DNA of 64,000 nucleotides from SIAF01 sp046152955 (GCA_046152955.1 JBJXGA010000066.1:15169-79168), one strand, 5' to 3'. Shown: positions 36,686 to 45,973, counted from the first letter of the stretch. Program-made: numbers and translations. Notes: a model not told the origin generated them from the sequence alone.

Positions 36686-38110
36686 TCAGCGCCCCGTTCG
36701 CAAGATCGTGTCAAACACCGCATCCCCGACCGCCGCGCCGCAGCCGACTCCCTCGTCGGCGTCGAATTGCCAGTGGATCCCCAGGTAAATGCGGCTGCGG
36801 GCGTTCTCCGCGGCGGCGTCGCTGAGACTGCCGAAGCTCCGTGGCAAATACGGCCGGACATTCCCCTGGGCATCGGTCGTCACGCCGTTCAACTCATCAG
36901 ACACGAATGTGAAGGGAACTGCATCCGTGCCGTAGAACCGCGCCAGCACCTGGAACACTGCCGCGCCGAACGTGGCGTGTCCGGAGGTGTATGCGGGAAA
37001 GGGAGGGGTGAAATTGTCGCCGCTCTGGTTGCTCGCGGGGGCTCCCAGCGGCTCCCAGTCGGGGTCGGGATCGGTATGGGGATTTCCGTCTTCGTCGGCA
37101 CGGCGAATACCCAGGATGGGCCGCCAGACGACGTAGTGGTATTTGATTCCCCAGCAAACGATTCCCGCATCGGCCTGAGCCGCATTGACCAGGGCGAAGA
37201 GCCGGGCGTTCTCCAACTCGCTGTTCCCCTGATCCAGGGCAATCGTGCGGACGATCTGGTTGTAGAGTCGCGGGGGGACGCCCAATCCAGGTGTCCCGTC
37301 ATAGGCCCAGTACAGCCCAATCATCGTTTCCTCCTCGGTGCGGAAAGTGGGAGTCGTCACCCCGTCCCCGCCCAAATCTTTGACGTCATTGAGCGCTGCG
37401 GCGTACGCCGCACTCCCCAGCGCCGGCGGAGGGTTTGGGCGGAATTGAAACTGGCGGCTGAGCCCGAATGGCGTGACACCTCCCCAGGCCGGGGTGAGGA
37501 ACCCTTGCGTTGGATGCAACGGATCGACGTCATGCGCGCCGGGGGCGCCGCTGGGTACATAACTTCCCGCGACTTGCGAACCATCGCGGCGGCGTTCCTG
37601 CAACATTTTTCGCGCGGCTTTCCCCCCCGCATCCACTTCTTTGCGGATGATTTCCGCCCCCTGGATGGGCTGCAGGTACAGTTGATGCGCCTGGGCAAAG
37701 GCCGCCGATTGGTTGGGGTATAAATCCGAAAGCGTGTCGCGTGCGGCCGTCGCGACGGCGGCGTCCAGCGATGCGCCAGCGGAATTCCCCACCTCAAAAT
37801 AGGGGCGGCCGATCGGTGTAACGGCATTCGCCGCGTCGTACATCGCCAGGTGAACCATGGCCAGCGCGCGCGCGGCGCGCGTCGGTCCTCCCTGTTCTTT
37901 GTTCCCGAAAGTGCCGCTATGGTCGGCTACGACCGCCGCCAGAGCAATGGCGTTCCAGTCCAGTATGGAGTCGCGACCGGGAGGATCTCCGGCGGGCCGG
38001 CGCGGCGGGGCCTTGTTCGCTGATTCCAGGGCCTGCGGAAATCCAGCCACAGTCAGGCTGATGGTCAACAACGTGGCTGCGGCTATGTGCCGAGAGCGAG
38101 CGAGCAGCAT
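36686..38110 (-). CDS. Vanadium-dependent haloperoxidase / PAP2-type protein
   Basis: This 474-residue exported protein has a signal peptide ending near GFPQALES. The phosphate/vanadate-binding residues of the PAP2 superfamily are visible: KYHYVVWRP, the PAYTSGHATFGAAVF stretch (SGH motif) and SRIYLGIHWQFDAD (Arg, His, Asp). These match vanadium haloperoxidases, which oxidise halides with peroxide. Related acid phosphatases share the same site, so activity is not proven. It begins at the ATG at 38110, divergent from the sugar cluster. Confidence 0.88.
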   Translation of the reverse strand: MLLARSRHIAAATLLTISLTVAGFPQALESANKAPPRRPAGDPPGRDSILDWNAIALAAVVADHSGTFGNKEQGGPTRAARALAMVHLAMYDAANAVTPIGRPYFEVGNSAGASLDAAVATAARDTLSDLYPNQSAAFAQAHQLYLQPIQGAEIIRKEVDAGGKAARKMLQERRRDGSQVAGSYVPSGAPGAHDVDPLHPTQGFLTPAWGGVTPFGLSRQFQFRPNPPPALGSAAYAAALNDVKDLGGDGVTTPTFRTEEETMIGLYWAYDGTPGLGVPPRLYNQIVRTIALDQGNSELENARLFALVNAAQADAGIVCWGIKYHYVVWRPILGIRRADEDGNPHTDPDPDWEPLGAPASNQSGDNFTPPFPAYTSGHATFGAAVFQVLARFYGTDAVPFTFVSDELNGVTTDAQGNVRPYLPRSFGSLSDAAAENARSRIYLGIHWQFDADEGVGCGAAVGDAVFDTILRTGR

Positions 38111-38488
38111 TGTTCTAGAAAACCCCGGAAATCATTGGATTGGGGATCAGACCACCTTGCGTGGCATGATTTCGAAACGGCCACCGAAGACGTTAATCCA
38201 GAGGCGAACTCAATGCAACATCCCGGATTGATCCAGCCAGAGGAATCTGGAACCATCAGTCCGTTCGTCTCCGCGGTTCTGACAGCGAAAAATCGAGCTT
38301 GACACGATTGGTCCGATCTCTAGAATCCGTTCCGTTTGGCGATGGCCTCGCGAAGGTCCAAACAGGGGGGACCTTACGACGGCGCTGGTCGGGTGAATGG
38401 ATGCCGACCGGCTGTCGTCTCCCCCCAAGCGAATGGAAGCGCATTCCGATTTCACCGATCGGAAGCAGGGGAAAGGAGACCCGCAGGA
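38111..38488. other. Divergent intergenic region before the sugar cluster
   Basis: This 378-bp region holds the cluster promoter at 38299-38326. The remainder has no supported gene. From the predicted start near 38333 to the first ATG there is a leader of about 155 bases with no riboswitch recognised. Confidence 0.5.
38299..38326 (+). promoter_or_regulatory. Sugar cluster promoter
   Basis: TTGACA (38299-38304) and TAGAAT (38321-38326) are separated by 16 bp. The -35 box is consensus and the -10 box matches at four of six positions. It points into the eleven-gene same-strand cluster and is the only good candidate there. Confidence 0.6.
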
Positions 38489-40069
38489 ATGGGCAAAGAA
38501 CACAAAGTTCGGCCATTGGACGACTTGGCGTCGGAACTGGACCAGAAGCGTGCCGAGAATCGCCGCATCGTGCATTGTCACGGCGTGTTTGATCTGCTGC
38601 ACATCGGGCACATCCGGCACTTCGAACAGGCGAAGAAGCTGGGCGACCTCCTGGTGGTGACGGTCACCCCCGATCGCTTCGTCAACAAAGGTGCCGGCCG
38701 CCCCGCGTTCACTCACGACCTGCGGGCCGAGGTGATTGCCGCGCTCGATTGCGTCGATTACGTCGCGGTCAATCGCTGGCGGACCGCGGTGGAAACGATC
38801 CGGCTGCTCAGGCCGCACGTCTTCGCCAAGGGGAGCGAGTTCCGCACCGGCAAGGACACCACCGGCCAGGTGCTGTTGGAAGCAGAGGCGATTCAGGAAG
38901 TGGGGGGCGAGGTCGCTTACACCGAGGACATCGTCTTCAGTTCCTCCGCGCTGATCAACCAGTACCTGTCGAGTTTCACCGACGAAGTTCGCGATTATCT
39001 GGCGGAATTCGCCTGCCGCTATTCGGCGGACGAGGTGACGCAGTACCTGAAGGGGGCCGAATCCAAAAAGGTGCTGGTGATCGGCGAGACGATCCTCGAC
39101 CAGTACGACTATTGCGAAGCGATGGGCAAATCGGGCAAGGAGCCGGTGCTCGCCACACGCTACACCTCCACCGACAAGTCCGCCGGTGGCGTGCTGGCCT
39201 GTGCCAATCACCTGGCCGGGTTCTGCAAACAAGTCGACCTGATCACGTTTCTGGGTGAGGGGCTGGACCAGGAAGAGTTCATCCGCGGCAAACTCAAGGA
39301 CAACGTGAACCCCTGCTTTCTGGAAAAGAGCGGCTCCCCCACGATCGTCAAGCAGCGGTTTGTGGAGAAGTATCTGTCGCAAAAGCTGTTCGAAGTCTAC
39401 CACATGAACGACGATCCGTTGACTGCGGAAGAAGATGCGAACCTGTGTCGGCGACTGGAAGAGACGTTGCCAAACTACGACGTGGTGATCGTCACCGACT
39501 ACGGCCACGGGATGTTCGGCAAGCGGGCGATTGAGCTCTTGTGCGAGAAGTCCAAGTTCCTGGTGGTCAATACGCAGTCCAATGCCGGAAACAACGGGCT
39601 CAACGCCATCTCCAAGTATCCGCGGGCCGATTACGTCTGCCTGGCCAATCGCGAATTCGCACTGGAAACTCGCGACCGGCGGATGTCGGCGCAGGAAATG
39701 ATTCTGCACGTCGCGAACAAGCTGCATTGCTCGCGGCTGATGCTGACCCAGGGAAAATACGGCAGCATCGCCTTTTCGCCGCAAGACGGTTTCAAACACG
39801 TTCCCGCGCTGGCGACGCAGGTGGTCGATCGCGTGGGGGCGGGAGACGCCGTGCTGTGCCTGACGGCACTGTGTGTGGCACAAGGGGCGCCGGCGGAGCT
39901 GACGGCCTTTTTGGGCAACGTCGTCGGCGCGGAGGCGGTGGCGATCATGGGCAACCAGCGGTCGATCGAGCGGATTCCGCTGTTGCGGCACGTGGAATGC
40001 CTGTTGAAAGTCCACAAGAGCGATCAGAAGAGCGACGCGGACAAGGAAACGATCAAATTCGCGGCGTGA
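38489..40069 (+). CDS. Cytidylyltransferase-PfkB kinase fusion (HldE-like, reversed order)
   Basis: This 526-residue cytosolic enzyme has an N-terminal nucleotidyltransferase with H31GVFDLLHIGH41 (HxGH-type site), as in the adenylyl-transfer half of HldE. From about residue 190 a PfkB/ribokinase domain follows (KKVLVIGETILDQYDYCEAM, VTDYGHGMFGKRAIE, VVDRVGAGDAVLCL with catalytic Asp453). In enterobacterial HldE the kinase comes first; here the order is swapped. The region that in HldE kinases reads DPKG..Y.GA is VNTQSNAGNNGLNAI, so the substrate may differ from heptose-7-phosphate. The ATG at 38489 was chosen; AGGAGA precedes it. First gene of the cluster. Confidence 0.85.
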   Translation: MGKEHKVRPLDDLASELDQKRAENRRIVHCHGVFDLLHIGHIRHFEQAKKLGDLLVVTVTPDRFVNKGAGRPAFTHDLRAEVIAALDCVDYVAVNRWRTAVETIRLLRPHVFAKGSEFRTGKDTTGQVLLEAEAIQEVGGEVAYTEDIVFSSSALINQYLSSFTDEVRDYLAEFACRYSADEVTQYLKGAESKKVLVIGETILDQYDYCEAMGKSGKEPVLATRYTSTDKSAGGVLACANHLAGFCKQVDLITFLGEGLDQEEFIRGKLKDNVNPCFLEKSGSPTIVKQRFVEKYLSQKLFEVYHMNDDPLTAEEDANLCRRLEETLPNYDVVIVTDYGHGMFGKRAIELLCEKSKFLVVNTQSNAGNNGLNAISKYPRADYVCLANREFALETRDRRMSAQEMILHVANKLHCSRLMLTQGKYGSIAFSPQDGFKHVPALATQVVDRVGAGDAVLCLTALCVAQGAPAELTAFLGNVVGAEAVAIMGNQRSIERIPLLRHVECLLKVHKSDQKSDADKETIKFAA

Positions 40070-40139
40070 GCCTCAGTCAGGGAAGCCGCACTGTTTGCAT
40101 CAGAGAACCAAGCACTTTTTCACCCAGGGAAGGGAACGC

Positions 40140-41156
40140 ATGCCAAAGAATTGTACCGTGTTTGTCACCGGCGGGGGCGGCTATGTGGGTTCGATTCTAG
40201 TTCCCAAACTGCTGGCGGCCGGCCACAGGGTTAAGGCGCTGGACCTGTTCGTGTTTGGCAATGATGTTTTGGATGGCGTCCAAGGGCATCCCAACCTGGA
40301 GTTGATCGCCGGGGACATGCGCGACGTGTCGCTATTGGAGAAGACCATTCTCGGTTGCGATGCCGTGATTCATCTGGCCTGCATCTCCAATGATCCCAGT
40401 TTCGAAATGGACCCGGGGTTGGGCAAGTCGATCAACTACGACGCCTTCTTCGGACTGGTGGATACCTCGATCCAGTCGGGGGTCAAACGCTTTGTGTACG
40501 CCTCGTCCTCCAGCGTGTACGGCATCAAGGAGGAAGACAACGTCACTGAAGATCTGCCGCTGGAACCGCTCACCGACTATTCCAAATACAAGGCGCTTTG
40601 CGAAGACGTGTTGATGGCCAAACGCCGCCCAGGGTTTACGACGCTGATCCTGCGGCCGGCGACGGTTTGCGGCTATTCGCCGCGGCTGCGGCTGGACCTG
40701 TCGGTCAACATCCTCACCAACCATGCCTACAACAACCGCAAGATCACAGTCTTCGGCGGTCAGCAGCGTCGCCCCAATCTGCATATCGAGGACATGACCG
40801 ACCTGTACCTGGAAACGTTGCAATGGCCGACCGACGCCATCGACGGGCGGACCTACAACGCCGGGTATCAGAACTACAAGCTCATCGAGATCGCCGAAAT
40901 GGTTAAGGAGATCGTGGGGCCCGACGTCGAGATTGTGACGACCAAGACGGACGATTTGCGGAGCTACCACATCTCGTCGGCCAAGATCAAACGGGAACTG
41001 GGCTGGGAGCCCTCGCACACGATTCAGGACGCCGTGCGCGACCTGGTGCAGGCGTTCGACGCGGGAAAGATTCCCAATCCGATGACCGATCCCCGGTATT
41101 ACAACATCAAGACGATGCAGCAGGTTCAACTGGGACAGTCCCAGCGGGCCGCTTAG
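40140..41156 (+). CDS. Extended SDR sugar epimerase/dehydratase
   Basis: This 338-residue NAD(P)-binding protein has TGGGGYVGS (GxxGxxG) at the N-terminus, VIHLACISNDP, the catalytic YSKYK (Tyr and Lys), SSSSVYG and a sugar-binding C-terminal part (NAGYQNYKLIEIAEMV, ELGWEPSHTIQDAVRDLV). These are features of nucleotide-sugar epimerases and dehydratases. Substrate unknown; HldD-like or UDP-sugar epimerase-like are both possible. The ATG at 40140 has AGGGAAGGG upstream. It follows the HldE-like gene by 70 bp on the same strand. Confidence 0.88.
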   Translation: MPKNCTVFVTGGGGYVGSILVPKLLAAGHRVKALDLFVFGNDVLDGVQGHPNLELIAGDMRDVSLLEKTILGCDAVIHLACISNDPSFEMDPGLGKSINYDAFFGLVDTSIQSGVKRFVYASSSSVYGIKEEDNVTEDLPLEPLTDYSKYKALCEDVLMAKRRPGFTTLILRPATVCGYSPRLRLDLSVNILTNHAYNNRKITVFGGQQRRPNLHIEDMTDLYLETLQWPTDAIDGRTYNAGYQNYKLIEIAEMVKEIVGPDVEIVTTKTDDLRSYHISSAKIKRELGWEPSHTIQDAVRDLVQAFDAGKIPNPMTDPRYYNIKTMQQVQLGQSQRAA

Positions 41157-41212
41157 AGAAGAGTTTTCGGCGGGCGCGTTTCGATTTTGGTCATTGCCTG
41201 GAGGGGGGATTC

Positions 41213-42031
41213 ATGAGCACTGTTGCCGAGTTGCGCAACACGGCGAGCGCCATTCGCCGGCAGGTCGTCGCGCTGTCGCATCAGGCGGGGACGCCGCACC
41301 TGGGTTCGTCGTTGTCCTGCATCGACGTGCTGACGGCCGCATATTGGTCGGCGCTGCGAATCGATCCCGAAAATCCGCAGGCGGCCGACCGCGACCGGTT
41401 CATTCTGAGCAAAGGGCACGCGGCGCTGGCCTTGTACGTGACGCTGTGCCGCCGCGGTTTCTTCTCGGAAGAAACGCTGCAGACCTACAACTGCGACGGG
41501 GGCGTGCTGGCCGAACATCCGGGGCCGGGTTGCGTGCCGGGTGTGGAAGCGGCTACCGGGTCGTTGGGGCACGGCCTGTCGCTGGGGTTGGGAATGGCCT
41601 TGGCGGGACGCATCCAGAAACGTGAGTATCGCGTGTTCGTGTTGATGAGCGACGGCGAATGCAACGAGGGCTCCGTATGGGAGGCGGCCATGTTCGCTCC
41701 GGCGCAGCGGCTGGAAAATGTCTGCGTCATCATCGACTACAACAAATGGCAAGCGACCGCTCGCAGCAACGAGACGCTGTCGCTGGCCCCGCTCCGCGAG
41801 AAGTGGGAGGCCTTTGGCTGGGACGCCTGCGAGGTGGACGGCCACGACATGGCCGCGCTCCTGGAGAAAATGAACCACGTCCCCAACGGCTCCGGCAAGC
41901 CCGTGGCCCTCATCGCCCACACGGTCAAAGGCCGCGGAGTGTCGTTCATGGAGGACGACAACAACTGGCATTACCGAATTCCAACCGCCGAAGAAGTTCA
42001 GCAGGCCGCCCGGGAGCTTGAAACCCCATGA
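41213..42031 (+). CDS. Transketolase, N-terminal (thiamine diphosphate-binding) subunit
   Basis: This 272-residue protein is the thiamine-diphosphate-binding half of a split transketolase. The metal/cofactor motif is SDGECNEG at residues 146-153 with IDYNKWQ downstream; GHGLSLGLGMA and RFILSKGHAALALY are also family landmarks. The heterodimer transfers two-carbon ketol units between phosphosugars. It overlaps the C-terminal subunit gene by ATGA. It sits in a sugar-activation cluster rather than beside pentose phosphate genes, so it may feed a dedicated pathway. Confidence 0.93.
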   Translation: MSTVAELRNTASAIRRQVVALSHQAGTPHLGSSLSCIDVLTAAYWSALRIDPENPQAADRDRFILSKGHAALALYVTLCRRGFFSEETLQTYNCDGGVLAEHPGPGCVPGVEAATGSLGHGLSLGLGMALAGRIQKREYRVFVLMSDGECNEGSVWEAAMFAPAQRLENVCVIIDYNKWQATARSNETLSLAPLREKWEAFGWDACEVDGHDMAALLEKMNHVPNGSGKPVALIAHTVKGRGVSFMEDDNNWHYRIPTAEEVQQAARELETP

Positions 42032-42972
42032 GAAACGCTTTTGCCGCCGAAGTCACTGAAATGGCGCTTGCCGATCCCCGCGTCGTGATGCTCTCGGGGG
42101 ACATCGGGAACCGGTTGTTCGACAAGTTTCGCGACAAGTGCCCCGACCGGTTTTATAACTGCGGGGTGGCCGAGGCCAACATGATGACGGTGGCCGCGGG
42201 GATGGCCCTTTCGGGTCTGCGTCCCATCGTCTACACCATCACCCCGTTCGTCACCACGCGCTGCCTGGAGCAGATTCGGGTGGATGTCTGCTACCACGAA
42301 GCGCCGGTGATGATCGTCGGCGTCGGGGGAGGACTGTCGTACGCCTCATTGGGTCCCACGCATCATTCCTGCGAAGACATCGCCCTGCTGCGAGCGCTCC
42401 CCAATATGGCCGTCGTCTGTCCGGCGGATGCGGTGGAGGTCCGCTTGGCGATGCGCTCGGCGCTGAAGCGCCCCACCGGATGCTATATCCGCCTGGGAAA
42501 GAAGGGGGAGGAAGTGATTCATCAGACTCCCCCCGAGTCGTTCGAAATCGGCAAGGCGATCACCATTCGGGACGGGCGCGACGTCTGCCTGCTCAGCACG
42601 GGGAACATGCTTCCCGAAACGCTGCATGTCGCCGCCCAGTTGGCTCAGGAGGGAATCTCGGCCCGCGTGGCCAGTTTCCATACCGTCAAGCCGCTCGACG
42701 AGGCGTATCTGCAGGATGCGTTTCGCCGATATGCGATCGTCTGCACGATCGAGGAGCATAGTCGCCTGGGAGGATTCGGCTCGGCGGTCGCGGAATGGCT
42801 GAGCGATCAGCCGCGACAGCACGCCTCGCTGTGCCGCTTCGGAACGCCGGATGCCTTCCTGCACGAATCGGGCGAGCAGGAACACGCGCGCGAGCGGACG
42901 GGGATTTCCGCCGACCAGATCGCCGAACAGATTCACCAGCGGTTCTACGGCCGCATTCGCCTCTCCGCCTGA
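42028..42972 (+). CDS. Transketolase, C-terminal subunit
   Basis: This 314-residue protein is the pyrimidine-binding and C-terminal half of the split transketolase. Family features are VMLSGDIGNRLFDKF, FYNCGVAEANMMTVAAGMAL (with the glutamate that activates thiamine diphosphate), PTHHSCEDIALLRALPNM and IEEHSRLGGFGSAVAEWL. The ATG overlaps the stop of the N-terminal subunit, which favours balanced expression. The motif set also resembles the DXS-type enzymes, but the split form and length fit transketolase. Confidence 0.92.
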   Translation: MRNAFAAEVTEMALADPRVVMLSGDIGNRLFDKFRDKCPDRFYNCGVAEANMMTVAAGMALSGLRPIVYTITPFVTTRCLEQIRVDVCYHEAPVMIVGVGGGLSYASLGPTHHSCEDIALLRALPNMAVVCPADAVEVRLAMRSALKRPTGCYIRLGKKGEEVIHQTPPESFEIGKAITIRDGRDVCLLSTGNMLPETLHVAAQLAQEGISARVASFHTVKPLDEAYLQDAFRRYAIVCTIEEHSRLGGFGSAVAEWLSDQPRQHASLCRFGTPDAFLHESGEQEHARERTGISADQIAEQIHQRFYGRIRLSA

Positions 42973-43017
42973 TTCCCTTTCCGCACCCCCCGTTCGCCGA
43001 CCCTGCATCGACTTCCC

Positions 43018-44058
43018 ATGAAAACCACCGCTGCCATCCTGGTTGAAACGGGACGCCCCCTGATCATCGACGACATTGAGATTCCGCGTCTGGCGCCGGG
43101 ACAGGCGCTGGTCGAGATCGGGTATAGCGGCGTCTGTCACACACAGTTGCTGGAGTGTCGGGGGCATCGCGGACACGATCCGTTCCTGCCCCACTGCCTG
43201 GGTCACGAGGGGAGCGGCATTGTGCAGGAGGTCGGTCCCGGCGTGGCCAAGGTCAAGCCGGGTGATCGGGTGATTCTCTCCTGGATCAAAGGGACCGGAG
43301 CGAACGTCGCGGGAACGGCCTACGACTGGCAGGGGAAGAAGGTGAACTCGGGGGCCATCACCACCTTCAGCCGCTACTCCGTGATCAGCGAAAACCGGCT
43401 GACGTTGCTCCCCTCCACGCTGGGGATGAAGGACGCCGCCCTGCTGGGGTGCGCGGTGGCCACCGGCATCGGCGCAGCGCTCAACACGGCCCAGGCGCAG
43501 CCTGGACAATCGGTGGCGGTGTTTGGGACCGGGGGAGTGGGACTGTCGGCGGTCGCCGGTCCGGCGATTGCCGGATGCATGCCGATCATCGCGGTCGACG
43601 TCAATCCCGATCGCCTGGAATTGGCGCGTCAGATGGGGGCCACGCACCTGGTCAATCCGCGGGATGGCGACCCGGTCGAGGCGATCCGCAAGATCTGCCC
43701 CGGCGGAGTCGATATCGCCATCGAAGCGTCGGGCCGACCGGCGGTGATGCAGCAGGCGCTGGCCTGCGTCCGGAGCCAGGGGGGGATCGCAGTTATTGTC
43801 GGCAACGCCCGCGAGGGGGAACTCCTCTCGATTAACCCCAAGGAACTCAACCAGGGGAAGCAACTCCGCGGAACCTGGGGAGGAGACAGCGTCCCCGATC
43901 GCGATTTTCCCAGGTATTGCCGGTTCGTGGAAAGCGGTCGGCTGAATCTGGCCCCCATCACGGCGCACGCCTTCGCACTGCAGCACATCAACGACGCCCT
44001 GGACGCGCTGGAACAGGGAGTCGTCGGGAGGCCTCTGATTGACATGTCACGCAACTGA
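43018..44058 (+). CDS. Zinc-dependent alcohol dehydrogenase (MDR), no structural zinc lobe
   Basis: This 346-residue medium-chain dehydrogenase has catalytic zinc ligands Cys40 in GYSGVCHTQLL and His63-Glu64 in LGHEGSGIVQEVG. The Rossmann motif is VAVFGTGGVGLSAVAG, and NAD preference is suggested by the acidic VDVNPDRL. The four-cysteine lobe expected around residues 90-115 is missing: the segment reads WIKGTGANVAGTAYDW. It may oxidise a sugar alcohol or hydroxymethyl group. It follows the transketolase by 45 bp. Confidence 0.9.
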   Translation: MKTTAAILVETGRPLIIDDIEIPRLAPGQALVEIGYSGVCHTQLLECRGHRGHDPFLPHCLGHEGSGIVQEVGPGVAKVKPGDRVILSWIKGTGANVAGTAYDWQGKKVNSGAITTFSRYSVISENRLTLLPSTLGMKDAALLGCAVATGIGAALNTAQAQPGQSVAVFGTGGVGLSAVAGPAIAGCMPIIAVDVNPDRLELARQMGATHLVNPRDGDPVEAIRKICPGGVDIAIEASGRPAVMQQALACVRSQGGIAVIVGNAREGELLSINPKELNQGKQLRGTWGGDSVPDRDFPRYCRFVESGRLNLAPITAHAFALQHINDALDALEQGVVGRPLIDMSRN

Positions 44059-44071
44059 ACTTGAGGGCCGG

Positions 44072-44680
44072 ATGCGAATCGGCGTCGATTTCGACAATAC
44101 GATCGTGCGGTACGACGAGGTGTTTCACCGCGTGGCGCTGGAGCGCGGCTTGATCACCGCCGAGATCCCTGTCAGCAAAGGGGCGGTTCGAGATCACCTG
44201 CGCCGTTGCGGCAAAGAAGACGATTGGACCGCCATGCAGGGATACGTGTATGGCCAGCGGATGCAGGACGCCCAGGCGTTTCCCGGCGTGTTGGAGTTCT
44301 TTCGGCGGATGGTCTCCACGCAAATTCCGATCTGCATCATCAGTCACAAAACGCGATATCCTTATCAGGGACCACGCTACGATCTGCATGCCGCGGCCTG
44401 GGGCTGGCTGGAACAACAGGGGTTCTTCGATCGGGAGCGGATCGGATTGAGCCGCAACGCAGTCTATCTGGAATCGACGCTGGCCGACAAATTGTCCCGA
44501 ATCGGCTCCGTCGGCTGCACGCACTTTATCGACGACCTGCCGGAGTTGCTGGAGGAACCGGGATTTCCTGGACAGGTGGCGCGGTTACTGTTCGATCCGG
44601 CGAACGCCCATGCTGAGAAACCGCTTTACCGCCGCGTCCCCTCCTGGGCCGAGGCAACACACGAACTAAAGGCCGCGTGA
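44072..44680 (+). CDS. HAD superfamily hydrolase
   Basis: This 202-residue protein shows the HAD motifs: VDFDNT (nucleophile Asp6, acid/base Asp8), CIISHK (motif II serine), a lysine in STLADKLSRI (motif III) and HFIDDLPELLEE (motif IV). It most likely removes a phosphate from a phosphosugar. In ADP-heptose synthesis a HAD enzyme (GmhB) does such a step, and this one could play the same role. The ATG at 44072 follows the dehydrogenase stop by 13 bases. Confidence 0.88.
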   Translation: MRIGVDFDNTIVRYDEVFHRVALERGLITAEIPVSKGAVRDHLRRCGKEDDWTAMQGYVYGQRMQDAQAFPGVLEFFRRMVSTQIPICIISHKTRYPYQGPRYDLHAAAWGWLEQQGFFDRERIGLSRNAVYLESTLADKLSRIGSVGCTHFIDDLPELLEEPGFPGQVARLLFDPANAHAEKPLYRRVPSWAEATHELKAA

Positions 44681-44682
44681 CG

Positions 44683-44826
44683 AGGGGCTGGGAGCTAGGG
44701 ACTAGGGATTAGGAGATTTGAAGTATGAAATCTGAAATCTGAAATTTGAGATTCTGCAACTCGAATCCAAAACCCCTAGCCCCAAATCCCCAGCCCCTAG
44801 CGCCTAACCTCTAGCCCCTAGCCCCG
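44683..44826. repeat. Degenerate intergenic repeat, copy 2
   Basis: The left part (44683-44713) has GGGGCTGGGAGCTAGGGAC and TAGGGATTAGG; the right part (44771-44825) has the complementary CCCCTAGCCCC and CCCAGCCCCTAGCGCC words, so the ends are imperfect inverted repeats. The middle is a run of AAATCTGAAATCTGAAATTTGAG. The middle words recur in the copies at 4580 and 54712. It separates the HAD gene from the APH-like gene. Confidence 0.65.
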
Positions 44827-44851
44827 CGACTCAACCTAGGATACCTGCATC

Positions 44852-45910
44852 ATGCCGCATGCCATTCCCGACGGATTGTCGATTGCTGCCGCGCGCCTGC
44901 TGGGATACTCCGGTTTTCGCGGTCCCTTTGCTTTGGTGCCATTGGCGGGAGGCAGAAATAACCAGGTGTACCGCGTCGATCTGGCGGATCAGTCGCTGGT
45001 GCTCAAAGCCTACTTTCAACATCCGGGGGATCGGCGTGACCGGCTCGGGGCGGAATACGCCTTCTCGACGTTTGCCTGGTCGCACGGAGTCCGTACCCTG
45101 CCGCAGCCATTGGCCTGCGATCCGGAGCATCGGCTGGCGCTGTTTTCATTCATCCCCGGACGCAAGTTGACTCCCTTCGAAGTCACCACGGAACGGGTGA
45201 CGGAGGCTGCCGACTTTTTTCGGCAAGTCAATCGGGAGGCGCACGACCCCTGGGCGCGGCGACTGCCGATCGGTTCCGAAGCCTGTTTCCGACTGGCTGA
45301 CCATCTGGACTGCCTGGCCCGCCGCAGTCGGCGACTGCTGTCGATGGAGCCGGTCTCAGCCGTCGATCGGGAAGCGGTGGAATTTGTCACGTATGAATTG
45401 GAACCGATGTGCCGCGAATTGCTTGATGTAACGAGTTCCCGGGCCCGCTCGTACGGCCTGTCGCTGGATGCGGAACTCTCCTGGTCGGATCGCTGTCTGT
45501 CCCCCTCCGATTTTGGATTTCACAATGCGCTGCTGACCCCCAGCGGCACGCTGAATTTTCTGGATTTCGAATACGCCGGATGGGATGACCCGGTCAAAAC
45601 CGTCTGCGACTTCTTTTGCCAGCCGGAACTTCCCGCCTCCCTCGACGACCTGACGGAACTGGCCGTAGCCGTCGTCGGTCCCTTGACCGATTCCATTGCG
45701 CACCGGCGACGGATCAACCTGCTGCTGCCGGTGTACCGCCTCAAATGGTGCTGCATCATGCTCAACGACTTCCTTCCCGCCGACAATCAGCGACGCCAGT
45801 TCGCCCGCGGGGAGGGAGATGAGAACGAGCGCAAGTTGCGACAGCTCGCCAAGGCCCGCAAGGCCGCGGCGGTGGTCGGAGAATCGCTCGAATGCCGCAC
45901 GGCTGCTTGA
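44852..45910 (+). CDS. Aminoglycoside/choline kinase-like phosphotransferase
   Basis: This 352-residue protein has the protein-kinase-like APH fold: LVPLAGGRNNQVYRVDLA (glycine-rich loop), SLVLKAYF (ATP-binding lysine), LSPSDFGFHNALL (catalytic Asp220 and Asn) and LDFEYAGWDDP (metal-binding Asp238). The substrate is a small molecule, perhaps a sugar or sugar alcohol, since the neighbours are sugar enzymes. Antibiotic resistance is less likely here. It starts at the ATG at 44852 after the intergenic repeat. Confidence 0.82.
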   Translation: MPHAIPDGLSIAAARLLGYSGFRGPFALVPLAGGRNNQVYRVDLADQSLVLKAYFQHPGDRRDRLGAEYAFSTFAWSHGVRTLPQPLACDPEHRLALFSFIPGRKLTPFEVTTERVTEAADFFRQVNREAHDPWARRLPIGSEACFRLADHLDCLARRSRRLLSMEPVSAVDREAVEFVTYELEPMCRELLDVTSSRARSYGLSLDAELSWSDRCLSPSDFGFHNALLTPSGTLNFLDFEYAGWDDPVKTVCDFFCQPELPASLDDLTELAVAVVGPLTDSIAHRRRINLLLPVYRLKWCCIMLNDFLPADNQRRQFARGEGDENERKLRQLAKARKAAAVVGESLECRTAA

Positions 45911-45973
45911 ACCGCTTGCCGCGCGGAAGTCCGTTGTCCGCCGGCCCTGTCCCAATTTCCAACCTCGATTTGC

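Noticed and set aside
38210..40015. Minus-strand open frame of 601 codons
   Set aside because: It is antisense to the HldE-like gene, which has both enzyme motifs.
42346..43986. Minus-strand open frame of 546 codons
   Set aside because: It is antisense to the transketolase C-terminal and dehydrogenase genes.
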